A stretch of DNA of 64,000 bases from Amblyornis subalaris. Its lineage: Eukaryota > Chordata > Aves > Passeriformes > Ptilonorhynchidae. The notes beneath the pieces are model-generated. The model was not told where the DNA came from and did not search any database. It worked only from the letters and a program-made list of their open reading frames with translations. The translations under genes and the position numbers were made by a program. The stretch spans positions 5,444,156-5,508,155 of the forward strand of contig JACAXG010000052.1 of NCBI GenBank assembly GCA_018881555.1, read 5' to 3'. This document shows, piece after piece, positions 25,985 to 38,700 of the stretch (the stretch's first letter is position 1; the number at the start of each line of letters is the position of its first letter).

Positions 25985-26355
25985 CTTTGATGCCTGGGGG
26001 TCTCCCCCAACCTGCCCATGTCTCAGGACACAATTTTAGTGCCCGGGGTCATCAGGCCATGCCCCAGAGATACCTCAGGAGGGCCAGTCTTCTGCTCCCC
26101 AAAGGCCTGCCCAACCATGGACCCTTCCAAGCCAGCTTCACCCACATTGCCACATCCCAACACAACCTCTGCTCATCCCCAAAGCTCTGCTCGGCCTTCC
26201 CAGCTTTGTGTATGACCCTGCTCCCCTTCGCCAGGCCTGACCCTGATCCGCACTCATAGGCTGATGTCTTGGCCTGGCCCTGTCCTGGTTCCACCCTTAC
26301 AGATGTGCCCTTTGCCCCAGGCCGGGGGATGTCTCGTCAAGCGTCCCAGCTCAGA
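25985..26355. other. GC-rich island of unknown origin
   Basis: About 370 bases of C-rich sequence stand out sharply from AT-rich flanks. Runs include CTGCTCCCCAAAGGCCTGCC, CTTGGCCTGGCCCTGTCCTG and GCCCCAGGCCGGGGGATG. CpG dinucleotides are few, unlike a CpG island. Open frames of 65-90 codons exist on both strands, but they are proline/serine-rich and show no domain. It abuts the CR1 copy at 26356. It may be a fragment of an LTR or other repeat that I do not recognise, or GC-rich DNA carried with the CR1 insertion. Confidence 0.5.
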
Positions 26356-26720
26356 GTAGGGACAGCTACAGCAGGTTGGTCAGAACTGTATCCAGACAAG
26401 TTTTGAATGTCTCTAAATATGGAGGCTTCATAAACACTCCTGGCAATCAGTTCCAGTGTTTGACTACCCTCAGAGAGAAAAAAAAATTAATTGTTTTGGT
26501 GGCATTCACATTTTTTCCAGTGACACCAATTGTGTCATGTCCTGTTAGAGAGTGCCAGGTGATAAGGGTCTGGTTGGTTCTTTTTTATTAATCAATTTTT
26601 TGCACACATTGATAAGATCCCCTAGAGTCTTCCCTTCTCCAGTTTGAACAATCACATTTCTTTCCGCTGCTCCCCTTGTATGAGATGCTTCTGCTATTTA
26701 ATCATCTTAATGGCACTGAA
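26356..26720 (-). mobile_element. CR1 LINE 3' region, - strand
   Basis: Read on the + strand it is the antisense of a CR1 3' end: CAGCAGGTTGGTCAGAACTG, then TTTTGAATGTCTC, then TTCCAGTGTTTGACTACCCT, TTGATAAGATCCCCTAGAGT and CTTCCCTTCTCCAG. These follow the expected order from the 3' UTR into the ORF2 C-terminus. The final ATTCTATG repeats are missing, so the 3' end is eroded or was cut where the GC-rich island begins. Confidence 0.8.
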
Positions 26721-27780
26721 GTCTGGTCTTAAAGAAAGTGTTTATGAGGTTGTAACAGGTTTCTGAACATATTGTGAAGTTTTACTTCCAAATTTGCAAA
26801 TGAAAATTACAGGATTCTGGATGACGTCAATTTTGACAAGCAAGTTTAATTCAGCATTAAGATCAAACACTGCTTAATAAACCAAGACATCCAAAGAGTG
26901 GAGCAACTTTTCCCATTAAATTTTTGTACAATATTTCAAACAGGGTCTAATCTTCTTGAGGAATCTAGACAGTCAATTGCCAGTAAGGCTTCTAAATTGA
27001 TCAATATCTTGCCTCTTCAGTTTTTGTGCTTGCTGTCCATATATCTGATAAAGAGCTTGATTTTAGATTAGCAGTGTTACCTGCTGAAAGGTAGTCTAGA
27101 GTCTTAATCAGGAGACCTGAGGAGCAGGAAGATGTAGCAGCATCAGAAGAAACAATGAGACTTTAACAGTACAGTAATGCAATTCAAGCAATAGCATGAA
27201 AAACAAACAATAATTCTAATAATGAACTGAAAACTGTACCAGAGAGGTTATATAAAGTTAGTCTCTTCGGAAGTTTTTTATGCTAAATTGAAATTTGGCA
27301 AGAGATGGAATAAATGATGATGTTGTCAGCACTGAAGATATTTCAGTAATGACTGAGGAAGTGAATTGAATTCCAAACGACAGATATCTGCTTTTAGTTG
27401 TCTGAATGTAGCTTCTAGATGAATGTCAGCTGCCTAATAGTCAAAAGAAATACATCAAAAGTCTAGAAACCTATTCATCTAACCAAGTATAGATATCTAA
27501 ATTATTATTTCAGCTTCTCTATTTATACCTTCTGTGGAAATATTGAACACGTAATCATTCTTTTTAAAGACTCCTAAAGTGTAAATGAAGTCAGTGAAAA
27601 ATCACAGTAACAGTGGTGGAGTGTGTACATGAGAGTAAATGTAATATAGGCATTGCAGGACATTCTACCTGAAATATCAAGAAAATAATTTGGGTTTGAA
27701 AATGCAAAATTTAAGTGCACAAATTGATTGACAGGACTTCAAACTATTCATGGAAATAAATAAAACCCCCAGTTCTCTTA
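26721..27780. other. AT-rich single-copy DNA, no gene seen
   Basis: Nothing recognisable is visible between the CR1 copy and the LTR. Confidence 0.5.
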
Positions 27781-27785
27781 TCTGT

Positions 27786-28344
27786 TGTACAGGCTATGGC
27801 AGAAACAATTTTCTTTGTAGCACTACATATGGTGCCATGGTGCCATTTATATTTTTGACCAAAACAACACGGATAAGACACAAGTGTTCTAGCTTTTGCT
27901 GAATGGTGTCTGCACACATCAAGGCCTTCTCTGTTTCTCACTTTACCCATTAGTGAATAAATTAGGGGAGCAAAATAATTGGTAGGGGACAGAACCAGAC
28001 AGATGATCTGAACTAAGCAAAGAAATATTCCATGTGCTTAATGTCATGCTCAACATAAATAGGGAGAGGGAGTTTTAGGAGGGTTTGCAAACTTATGCTT
28101 GGGAACTTTCAGGGTGTAAGTCTATGATTGCCTATTGCCTTTGCATCACTTTGTATTGTTTTGTTTTCTTCTGTCTCCTTCCACTTATCCCTCACTTATT
28201 AAACTTTTTTTTTTTTAATCTTGACCTAAAATTGTTCCCACTTTATTATTTCTTTCCACTTCTCCTGTTTTACTCAGGGTGATGGGGGAAGGTGAGTGAG
28301 CAGCTGGGTGGTGCCTGGCTGCCCACTGGGGTTACTCCATGACA
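27786..28344 (+). mobile_element. Solo LTR, ERVL-like bird family, + strand
   Basis: This 559-bp element starts TGTACAGG and ends CATGACA. The U3 has TCAAGGCCTTCTCTG (27919-27933) and GGGGACAGAACCAG, and these stand complementary to the related LTR at 31.9 kb. A TATA-like CATAAATAG lies at 28054-28062 and an ATTAAA poly(A) signal at 28198-28203. The 3' end GGTGAGTGAGCAGCTGGG...GGGGTTACTCCATGACA is the U5 end of a very common avian LTR group. Candidate duplications are TCTGT (27781-27785) and GCTGT (28345-28349), 4 of 5 matching. No internal region remains. Confidence 0.75.
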
Positions 28345-28349
28345 GCTGT

Positions 28350-31300
28350 TAACCTGGATGAGATTCATCTCCCTCAGAAAGCCTGAGTAATTACTTCTTT
28401 CTTGAAAGTTATGGGATTGGCAAGAAATTCAGCTTTACAGTTTGCAATCAGGATTCTATCACCCTCTTTATCCAGAAGTGCTATTGTAATAAACGGATCC
28501 ACAGAATACAAAACTTCGAGGATGCACGGATTATCTAGCCTGATTTCAGCATAACACAAATCACAGATTAATTCTTTGAATTAACCTGATTCTGAACTAG
28601 AAAAACTTTTCCAATAGAGCACACAATTTTAGTGATGAATTCTCCATCACAGTACAGTAGATTACTATCACCACCATTAAAATTATATTCTGCATTTCTA
28701 ATGTAAATTAATGTTTTGCCAGCATCCAGGAACAAGACATTGTACCTCAGCCTGTTAGACTGAAATGACAAGATACTGGGTGCAGAATGTTTTATTCCAG
28801 ATTAGTGTAGCTCAAGCAGAGTTTCAGGTTTAAAAATAAAAGTGCGATTAGTTGTCATTGTAACTTTACATGCTATTCTCTGTTCTGGAACTTTTGAAAT
28901 ACTTTACACCAATTGCCACAATATTCTCAGTCTGAATGTATGACAACATCTTGCCTCAATAATTGGTATCATTGCTGGTTTTACCATTTGTCACTCCAAT
29001 ATTAATAAATAGACTCATTCCTAATTTGCCCCTCTTTCATTGTTCTTTTCAATTTTCGTTGTGAAAAATTTTATGCTTTTTTGCACATCACTGATGCTAG
29101 CAAAAGACAAGAATCAGGACTAGAATAAATCTCTGTTATGCACATGCAGTCATTATCTATGGATAGCCCCATTTTTGAAACCAGTGGAGATTCAGTTTTT
29201 ACTTCATTGAGTATTTACAACACTGACAGCATTCTAGTCTCTTTATTCAAGCCTACCAAAACACTAAATCACATACATGCCTTACAGTCTCTACTTCTGT
29301 TACATCCTCACTATTATTTATATTAAATTCTCATAATATCTCATTTAAAAAGATAATAGATAAGTCTGTTTTCCATACACCAGTCTGAGCTGTCATTTTT
29401 TTAAGTCATCCTGATTTCAGCTTTTAAATTATTATCTAAGTCCTCTCTAAAATTTCCCTATAGGAAACTGATTTTGTTCTGATTATGAACAGAGAGGAAT
29501 CACAGTTGCTTACACCGAAATATTAATAACAAACTGNTTTTAGCCTTCTCATAAACAGGATTATCAGCCTCTAAGCAACTTCAGGATGAAAGGGAAGGTA
29601 CTTCAGCTGTCATTCCTTTATTTTGAGGTACTTCAGTGAGAAAATTAAGGTTTGAATATTTACTCTTAAGAAACTAAAATAGAAGTTATTCATCTGAGTC
29701 CTTCATAGGACCCTTTGCAATTCCAGCTCTTACAGCAGTCACATCAAAAACACATCATGATATCCACACCTACAGGTTTAATGGGAGGCATAGCTTTAAA
29801 AGAGTTATAGTAGGCGTAGCACCTTTGAATTTTATCATTCTACAGGGATTTACATGGTACACTTAAACTCTCATAGGTTGCAGATCAGACTGTAATAAGA
29901 TTTTTTGCTCCATAGCCACCTTTCAGTCATGTATATATACAATAGAATTTTCATAGCAGAAGCAGCACAATCAGAAACAAGCTCATGCTTTACTATATTT
30001 GCACAAATGAGTGTGTTATATTTTAAAAGAACAGTACAACCCTTTTGCAGAGAATATCAGGACAATGGTAAAAGTGCTTGTGTAGCTTTCTCTTCAGAAC
30101 TAGTTTGGAAAACAAATGCAGTAGCTGTTTCATGTGCTTTAAATTTATACTGTCTCTATATCTTTACTACTCTTATTTCAACATTCTCTGGGTGTTAAGG
30201 AAGGCTGTTCTATCTCCAGACAAACCAATTTTGCAGCATTATTAATTTATAAAAGTCTGTAGCTATTATAATTTAATTCAGTTGCTATAGAAATCTCGAC
30301 AGGAACACAAAAAATAAAAAGAGGCAAAATTAATGTGCCTTATAGTTTAGTTGCCTAGAGTGCACCCCCTACAGGGAGAGTGCAATAATTAAGTCTTGTT
30401 TACTGTGAGTTCTATTAAACCTTTGTTGTTACTGATTATATCATTGTCTGATTGATTTGTCAGGTGTGGAAAACAACAAAAAATTAATTGCCGTAATCTT
30501 CATGACCAAATGACGTGCATTGTGAGCTGCAATACAGAACTCTTCTTGAACAGTGGAGCTTTTCTACTTGCTCTTCATTTAATTTCCCAATGTAACAGTG
30601 AACTGCTTTTGAGGTAGGGGATATTGCTTCTTCCACAGATTAGGATTTGTATGTGATCAATATAATAGAGAGAATGAAAGGATTTGTTCTTAAATTAATA
30701 TAATACTTCCTGTTATAAAGTAACAGCAGGAAAGAAAATGTTTTTCATCACCAGGAAGTGTGTTTAAGGAAACTGGTGGGACAGATTTTACACAGTATTA
30801 GATTCCAACTGGTAGTAATAAATGAATCAAATAAGATAACAAATGAATTTCACAATCTAGTTTATTGCTTCATTAGAAGTATTTTACTTACATGTTTACT
30901 GAAAGAAAGGGCGTAGATTCTGTACCTCAGATATATTGGGGGGTTTTAATGCTCTACTGTTATTTGCAATATGAACATAATTACCATATAAATATTTGAT
31001 TCAGACACTAGGGGTGAATGTATTCTCAGTTTATTTCAGGACATGGCATACTACTTTTAGGAGACTTGGACAAGGTATGAATATTGAAAGTACCTGAAAT
31101 GCAGATTTAACAAAAAGACAATATTATTTTCTGAAATGTAATTATAGTTGGGTTATTAGAAAGTAACACAAGGCAATGTTTTATTTAACCAAGTAAAGTC
31201 TGATATATTGTGTACTATGTATTTTGTAGGTAATACATTGAGTTTTCTACTCTTCAGTAAACATAATTATGCCTTTCCACTACATATTAGTCAGGAAAAG

Positions 31301-31904
31301 CAGTGTATGTGTGGCTGTGGGAGAACCAGTTTATCAGATTTTTCTCACCTTGACATGCTTGATCACAAATAAATTTGTATCCTATGTTGTTTGCTGTTGC
31401 TGCAGCTGCACTTTAGGGTCAAGGATATGTTCTGGATTTTCACAGTAAGATCTTAAAAGTGACAAAAATCAATTCCAGCATTTATAAAGACAAAATTGCA
31501 ACTGGTCACACAGTCACAGCAAACAAATCTACAAACAAAGGTATCTTAAAGGAAAATTACATGGTAAGTTACATCTGTTAGAATACTTCAAATGCTAGAA
31601 TTGTGAATTCAGACTTGAGTAGAGATTGTTTTTGTCACACAAGATCTCAATTAGGCGCAACCAGTATGTTATACCAATATTCTTACTAAGAACCCTAACT
31701 CATGGGTAGGGATGGTTTAGTTTCCCTTTTAAGAATATGAAACCTTATAACCTTAATACTAGATTGTTATGAAGCAGTCATTTGTGTTGATATTTCTTCA
31801 GGATCAAAAATAAATTGATCTCTTAACTTTTCATGGCAAATGTAGTAGTTTACATGCCTTTTATTTTCAGGCTTTTTGGATTAAGGACTGGCTAAATGCC
31901 ATGA
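28350..31904. other. AT-rich single-copy DNA, no gene seen
   Basis: I see no exon or repeat that I can support. One undetermined base lies at 29537. The largest frame is 97 codons (+ strand, 29905-30198) and has no recognisable domain. Confidence 0.55.
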
Positions 31905-31909
31905 CTAGA

Positions 31910-32476
31910 TGTCATAGTTTAACCCTAGTAGACAGCACAGCCCCATGCAGCCACTTGTTCCCCCCAATCCAGTGGTATGAGGGAGACAGGCAGAAGAGCA
32001 ACAGTGAGAAACAACTCTTGTGATAAAGACAGTTGGGAGGTAAAGCAAAAGCCGAGAAACAAAACAAGGAATTCATTCACTGCTTCCCATGTTCAGCCAT
32101 CTCCAGGAGAGCAGGGCTCTGCCATACATGATGGTGACTTGGGAAGACAAATGACATAACTGCAAATGTCCCCCCTTCCTTCTCCTTCCCCCCGCTTTAT
32201 ATGCTGAGCACTTCACCATAAGGTATGGGATATCTTTTTGGTCAGCTGAGGTCGGTTGTCCCAGCCATGTCCTCTCCTAACTTCTTGAGCAACCCCAGCC
32301 TCCTCACTGGTGGTCTGGAGTGAGAAGAAAAAAGGCCTTGACCCTGTGTAAGTACCTCTCAGCAGTAACAAAAACATCTCTATGTTATCAAGAGTGTTTT
32401 TCAGAACAAATTAAAACAGAACTACCTACATATTACTGTGAAGAAAATTAACTCGATTGCAGCCAAACCCAGTGAC
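31910..32476 (-). mobile_element. Solo LTR, same group as 27.8 kb, - strand
   Basis: The 567-bp element begins TGTCATAGTTTAACCC on the + strand, the complement of the CATGACA-type U5 end seen at 28.3 kb. A GCATATAAAG TATA box (complement of 32195-32204) and AAGGCCTTGA at 32333-32342 set the orientation to -. The usual ATTAAA poly(A) site is degraded, with TTGGGA where TTTAAT is expected, near 32035. The probable duplication is CTAGA (31905-31909) against CTAAA (32477-32481), one mismatch. An open frame at 31977-32159 is an artefact of the LTR. Confidence 0.8.
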
Positions 32477-32481
32477 CTAAA

Positions 32482-35349
32482 GAACAAGAAAAGATTGATT
32501 TTAACATATAATTGCAATTTTTTTGTCTGTTGTTATATGTCTAAAAACCCCTATGCCCCTAATTAAAACAAAAAATAAAATAAGTGCAAGCTACAGTATG
32601 CTGTTATACAGCATTTTATACTGTACAACAATTAGGTTAAGTAAAATGTGTTTGACAGTGGACATTAAGCTTGACTAAAAAAAGATAATAGTAAGATTTC
32701 TGACCTGGAGATTCCAAATATTAACTTCACTGGTTACTTCAGGCTCTCTTATATTGTGAATTTTTTTGCATGTGTAGTTTACTATAAAACTACAATATAG
32801 ATCTAGTTACATCAGTATCAGTAATAGAGATTATAGTGAAATCAGACTGAAAGAGTAGATGAAACTAGAGGTAGGAGATCTTAGAGTCCAGAAGAATGGA
32901 AGAAGTTTGTTTATGTCAAAACTTGTCTGACATGAAGAACGCTAATCTGAGCACAGACTGCATACTGTACTGAATAATAATAATAATGATGATAATAATG
33001 ACAATAATGTCTAAAAGCAAAGTGATCCAGACACAACCCAGCATAATTTAATTCTTAACTGAACCTTAATATACAAAATAAAATGCAAATTTCTTCTCAG
33101 CAATAAAATATGAAGATTCTTTTGCTTAAAAGCTGCTTTGTTCTGCATTATTTTCTGCTCTGCAAATACTAGGGGCTTTTAGGTTTGGTGGTGGGTTTTT
33201 TGCATAATGTAAGATCTATCCTTGAAACTTCTATTCCTTCAAAGAGAACTTTAGCTGTGTGATGAATGATCAGCATGCCTCCACTATTCTTATCAAGCCT
33301 TAAGCATTTTGTTATACTCCCACTGTTCTGATTTTTCAGTATCCTCCAATTTTTGTGCCAGGTTCACCAAAATGCATTTTGTAGAAAGCTATAATTTCAA
33401 CTATGCATACCACAATATAGCTGAAACATTGACATTAGCCTTTTATTATACTTTTCATGTGAGTCAACTTAGAGCTCAACAGACTAGAGTATTAATTATC
33501 TCTTTTTCTCTCTAAAAAATACATCCCACAAAATGCACTAGAGTAAATTACACATGAACTTTTTACTGTTTGCTCAGACTGATTTTAAAAACATAAGAAA
33601 ATATGAAAATGCTAATGAAATAAGCTGCTGGGCACTGATAAGTGACTCAGAGCAACTTCAAATGTTTCTATTAAAGTAAATCACTGTACTTCTCACTGTT
33701 GACATGCGTTATCTATTCAGGCACTGCAACATGGTGCCCTTTTTGTTCCATGGCATGTAGTACCAGCCTGTAGATTTTTTTCTGGTAGTAACAATAGAAA
33801 CCAAGAGCTAAAAGTTGCCCTAGCAAGCAACTGCGTTATCTTCTGGTAATGCAGAAGTGTTATACATACTCATTGTGGCAATAAGTATTTGGTGTTTGAA
33901 AGCAATTCAAATTACTATTTGCATTATATTATTTTATAATTACTAATTAGAGATTAGTGTCTAAAAATGACCAACACAAACCTCGAGGGACAAAAACAAC
34001 AAAAAGAAATGGTAAATTAATGGTGTAAACTGAAACAGACAACAAATTATGAAAATTTTAACACTTTTCAGTGTATTCAAATAAAATGAAACAAACAAAT
34101 AAATAAAATTTGCCCTATATTTCCTTTTAAAAAATTGTTGTAGTTATGTTGAATGTTGGAATAACAGCTCTTCTGATATATAATCCAAATCCACTGACAA
34201 ATAAGAGAAATAAGTATAATGAATTCAGAGTTTTTATGCAGTATTACTGAAAAGTCAGCTTATTTAATGTGTCTTTCTGAATAACACAACTCTTGCATTC
34301 ACAGGGGTTCCTCTGTCTGGTTTCCTACAAGTCTGCTGTCATTTTCTTGACAGTTAGTGTCCACCACATGATTGTTGGGATGTTGAGTTTGGGGTTATCA
34401 AATAAAGACAATATATAAACTGTTAATGAGGCACTGGATCCCAGCTTTACTAGTTTTGTGATTACAGAAATGTAAATTTAATACCTACTTATTTGAAAGG
34501 TTTCCTGATTTATATGGAAATGTATTAATCAGCTTCCAAGCTCAACTACTTGTATTATACACTGAAGATTAGAATGATAATTTGACTATTTAATGACAGC
34601 AAAACCATTACAGGAAATGGCAATGAATTTTTTAGATAGAATAGCCAAAGTGATATAGCTACAGGAGTCTGAACATGAATCCTCAAGTAGATGGGTCTGT
34701 TTGGACTTTGACTAGTGGTGTTTATTCTCTCCCTTGCATAGGAGTAGTTACCCCCCTCCCAAGTCTTCAAATGTAGAATCAGAATCAATCCCTCTCTTCT
34801 AAAGAAAAAGTGACTCCCATGGGGAAATAAGTTTTGTATTTTGACTACTGTGGCTACAGTTATTTTCAGCCTGAGTTCCTTTTGGTTGCAGTTTTCAGAG
34901 GTACAAAGAAAACCATCTAGCTATTAGGATATAGGCTTGATTGTTTCAGCAGTAAACTGAAGTTGAAGGGTATGTCATTCTTCTTTTCATTTTTATGGCA
35001 TATATCTAGCCCTCCCTCTCCCACACTACATTTTCTTGTTTAATGCTAGATTTTCTCTCAAACAGTACACCTTAATTTCCAGGAGATCAATTTATGTATT
35101 AGTTAATTGCACTTAAGCAGTATTGCATCTGGACTTGGTTTTGTGTTTAAACTCACCTCTCTTTCTCAACTCTCTTTTATATCAGTAGTACTAACAAGAT
35201 CTTATTATAATCCAAATAACTTGTATCTCATTTTCTTAATTTTCTTTTGAGAGACAATTTTTTTACGTTTGTTCAAGAGGTGACTCAACCTCCTTGTTGT
35301 CATAATCCTCTTTAAAAAAATCCATCGTATTTAAAAAGTGATGTCATTG
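32482..35349. other. AT-rich single-copy DNA, no gene seen
   Basis: Apart from the trinucleotide repeat at 32973-33009 nothing recognisable is visible. Confidence 0.5.
32973..33009. repeat. (AAT/GAT)n microsatellite
   Basis: An imperfect run of AATAATAAT with GAT and CAAT interruptions spans about 37 bases. Confidence 0.8.
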
Positions 35350-35618
35350 AGGTAAAGTCCCCAGCAACTGGAAAAAGGGAAACATCAAACTGATTTTTAA
35401 AAAGAGTAAAAAGAAGCACCTTGGGAGCTTCACCGTGTGACCAGAAAGATCATGGAAAAGATTGTTGTATAATGTATGTTCAAACACATGGAAGACAGGG
35501 AAGTGATTAGAAACAGCAAACACGGGCTATGTCTGAAAAGTTACAGTCCTTTTACCTTGCTCAGTGTCCAAGGGGAAACAGGTGATATCCCTCAGGGGTC
35601 TGAACTAGGTAACATTTT
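35350..35618 (+). mobile_element. CR1 LINE ORF2 reverse-transcriptase fragment, + strand
   Basis: Translation on the + strand gives VPSNWKKGNIKLIFKKSKKK near 35356-35415 and, in other frames, an ..EKIVV-like stretch and KHMEDREV-like residues (about 35479-35510). Further on, DIPQGSELG (about 35584-35610) corresponds to the GVPQGS motif of the RT domain. The order matches CR1 ORF2, but stops, frameshifts and an internal deletion between the N-terminal RT part and the PQGS motif make it inactive. It ends abruptly where a CR1 tail of opposite orientation begins. Confidence 0.8.
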
Positions 35619-35621
35619 AGA

Positions 35622-35785
35622 ATTTTAGAATCAAGGAATGGCTTGGGTTGAAAGGGACCTTTAAAGGTCCTGATCAGCCTCCCTGCCATGAGCACAGACA
35701 TCTTTGTCTAGATCAGACTGCTTAAAGCCCCATCCAACCTGACCTTGAACACTTCCTCTGACAGGGAATTCTATGGTTCTATGAT
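35622..35785 (-). mobile_element. CR1 LINE 3' tail, - strand
   Basis: The + strand reads AGAATCAAGGAATGGCTTGG, then GTTGAAAGGGACCTTTAAAG, then GCCCCATCCAACCTGACC and TTGAACACTTCC. This is the antisense of the last ~160 bases of CR1, including the degenerate terminal repeats. It directly abuts the + strand RT fragment. A second pair of TCTATGGTTCTATGATT-like repeats ends the block at about 35785. Confidence 0.85.
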
Positions 35786-35789
35786 TAAT

Positions 35790-38700
35790 TAAACAGACGT
35801 TTCTGTCCAATACTATGAAGATTATTTAGCCAGTGTAAAAGTGAACATTAGAAGTGAAAATGAAATCATTCACAACAATATTTGCAGTCTTTCTTATTGT
35901 AAGTATTGTACACATACTAATGTGATAAACACAGGCATTTTAAACAATTTCTGAACTTATTTTTGTCTTGATTCATGCTTTATTTTCTTATCATATTGTT
36001 TCAATATCCATTGAATGTCATTAATTTATTTTGCTCTGAGGAAACCTTTTGGGTCATATTCAGTTAAGTAATAGAGACAAAAATGTCAGAGACAGGCTGA
36101 GATGTGAAATCATTGAAGAAATCAAGATCACATTCAGATTTAGAGCTATATCTTAATGTTTGAAAAATCAAAATAGATATTAAACCAATAATGGCACCCA
36201 TGAATATGAAANGCTTTTGAAAGATGGACTACATTAGAAACCCAAAGGGGCAGAGAAAAAGAGGAGAATACTCCCCTGATAAAGCATAATCAATCACAAT
36301 TGCAGAAGAGACAGGAGAGAGAAGACCTGAAATTGTAAGGAAAAGGTATCTAAATAATACATGAGTTTAAGGAAGAGTTAGATTAGTGAAGTAAAGACTG
36401 TTAGAAATACTTATTAGCAATGATCAATCAAGAGAGGAGAAAACAAATAAAAAATGTATTAAGATGAAGTTGGAGACAAGGAAGTAATTTCAAGTATTAA
36501 ATGAAAGTCACATATAAGTGAATAAGATTATAAGGTATTTTGTAAGGACTGATAAGACTTATCTGTAAAACACATCTACAGCTTACTGTTGGCTACTTTG
36601 CTTCTTATTAGGTTTAGAATGACAAAGCTAACACAAATTATTGATATGTTTGTACTGCAAATGATTATTGAATAATCTTACTTCTGAATAAAGAAAACTA
36701 TGGGATGTTAAAATTTTATAGCTAATATATTGATTTTTAAACAATTACATTGTAAGCAATAAGCTGCAAACATTAATATTCATACTAAAGCAAATATTTT
36801 TATGTAATATAAATAATGATTCTTTGAAAAGTTTGATAAAATAGAAGATGTAGATGTTAAACAAAAACTCCTCTGAAGACAACGTGATGTTTTTCTAGGC
36901 ACAGTTACTCTTTTTCACAATAAAAATGCTTGTGTTAGGATTTATGTTCAATATAGATTGTTAAATACATGCATCTGGACATTAATATTGCTGTTATTAA
37001 AAGGAAATCAATATTAGCATAGACATCAGATAATCTTTTTCTCATCAAGTGGTCAGTCCCAGTTTAAAATTACTTTTTGTCAGTCATGATCCTACTGGGC
37101 TGATAAACTACAAACATTTCAGAGACTAGAAACATTCCTTTAATTTCTAATTTAATATTACAAATTAACAACTTATGAACAAAACAGTCTTAGTCAATTT
37201 AAATCTCTATGTCCCTGTGCACTTTGGCTGTTCTTGCCTTCACATACTCTACATATTTCTTGGCTATGGATGCACATAATTTTAAATGAAATCTCATCTT
37301 TCTTTGTATACTGGCACTAATATTTCTCTAGTCCTACCAAAATAGAATATTTGATGTAATCCTAAATTTATGTTTCCCTCTAGTGGTTTCCCTTATGTTT
37401 CTTAGGTGATTTATCATAATCTGTGATTGCTAGATACACCCAGAAGAGAAATTATGACTTCAATAATATTGTGTGATTCAGCTAACATCAGATGTTCATA
37501 CTTGAGACAAATTTCAAGGTTTCTAGTAAGATCTAGTTAGTATTGACAATTGGGTCCAAAGCATGATTCATTTCATTCTGAACTGACATAACTTTGACCC
37601 TTTGTCTCCTTCTTGAGTCTAAACTATAGACTCTTGTAACTGTCTATATTGCAGATGTCTGAAATAAGATCAGTTGAGTCTCACCTTTTCATTCAATATT
37701 TGTTGCTTAATTAGGCAACTTGGTACTTCTAAATATTATACTTTTCATTTGGTGGAATTTTGTCTTACAGTTATATTGAAAAAATGAGAAAAATTGAAGT
37801 TTGTAGTATTTTTATTGTGTTATTTTTCTGCAGCACATCACAGTTGGAGCTAGCCAAATTATTTGATCTTTCTTTCCAAAATCATGTGAATGCAGCAGAT
37901 ATAAAATTAATTAAAACCAATCAAAGATGACTTATTGCATATTATTTTGATTCCATCCAATTAAGAGCAAGGAAGTGTCAAAGCCTAACTTTTCTGATGG
38001 ATCTTTAATGCCTTTTACAAATTAACAGTGCATATTCTGTATGTTAGTTCTTAGGCAAGGTCAAATGTGAATTCTGTGCAAACAGATAACAAAATGTGCA
38101 GGACTGGCTGTTTTGAGCAAGACCTTGAATGCCAACAGTGTCTATTTTAACTATGCATTTCCAATTCAGCTCGAAAATGAAAGAAACATACAACTTGTAG
38201 CTCAAGAAAATGTTAACATTGTTCGTCCCACTTTCATTTTATGGAAAAATTAATTGTATTTTCCACCATAAACAGTGATACACAGATTTCTACATAAAGG
38301 AAGTTTAACAGTGTGGATTTCTTAAATTATTTTTAGGTACTGTAATCTTATTACTATATGTATTTACACATTTAGCAGATATGATATGCCTTTGGGTGTA
38401 ATGTGATTAATATATTCTATACTCTTGGTATAAATAGGCTCATAGCAGATTTATGTAACAAGATGATTTGTTTAAGAGATCAGATAATTCTGAATAATTT
38501 TTTTTTTTAGTGTACATGGTTTTATTAAAGTGAATATGATTTTGCTTTTTCCATAAAGAAGGTAACAGTAGTCATACAGAATAAGATCTTATCAGCAGAT
38601 ATGTTCTCCCATATGACATGTAATCTCTGTTGTATCCATATTTACAAATCTGATTATCAGATTCTGAGAAAAGAAGAAAGCTGGTTTGCCTTAGATCTTT

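Noticed and set aside
25987..26259. 90-codon proline-rich frame in the GC-rich island
   Set aside because: Overlapping frames on both strands are equally long, as expected from C-rich composition; no domain or splice context.
32973..33009. Trinucleotide runs considered as CRISPR-like or regulatory arrays
   Set aside because: These are simple microsatellites without spacers.
32482..35349. Search by eye for tRNA, snRNA or other small RNA genes here and in the other unannotated stretches
   Set aside because: No A/B-box, cloverleaf or conserved snRNA sequence was recognised; a covariance-model scan would be needed to exclude them.
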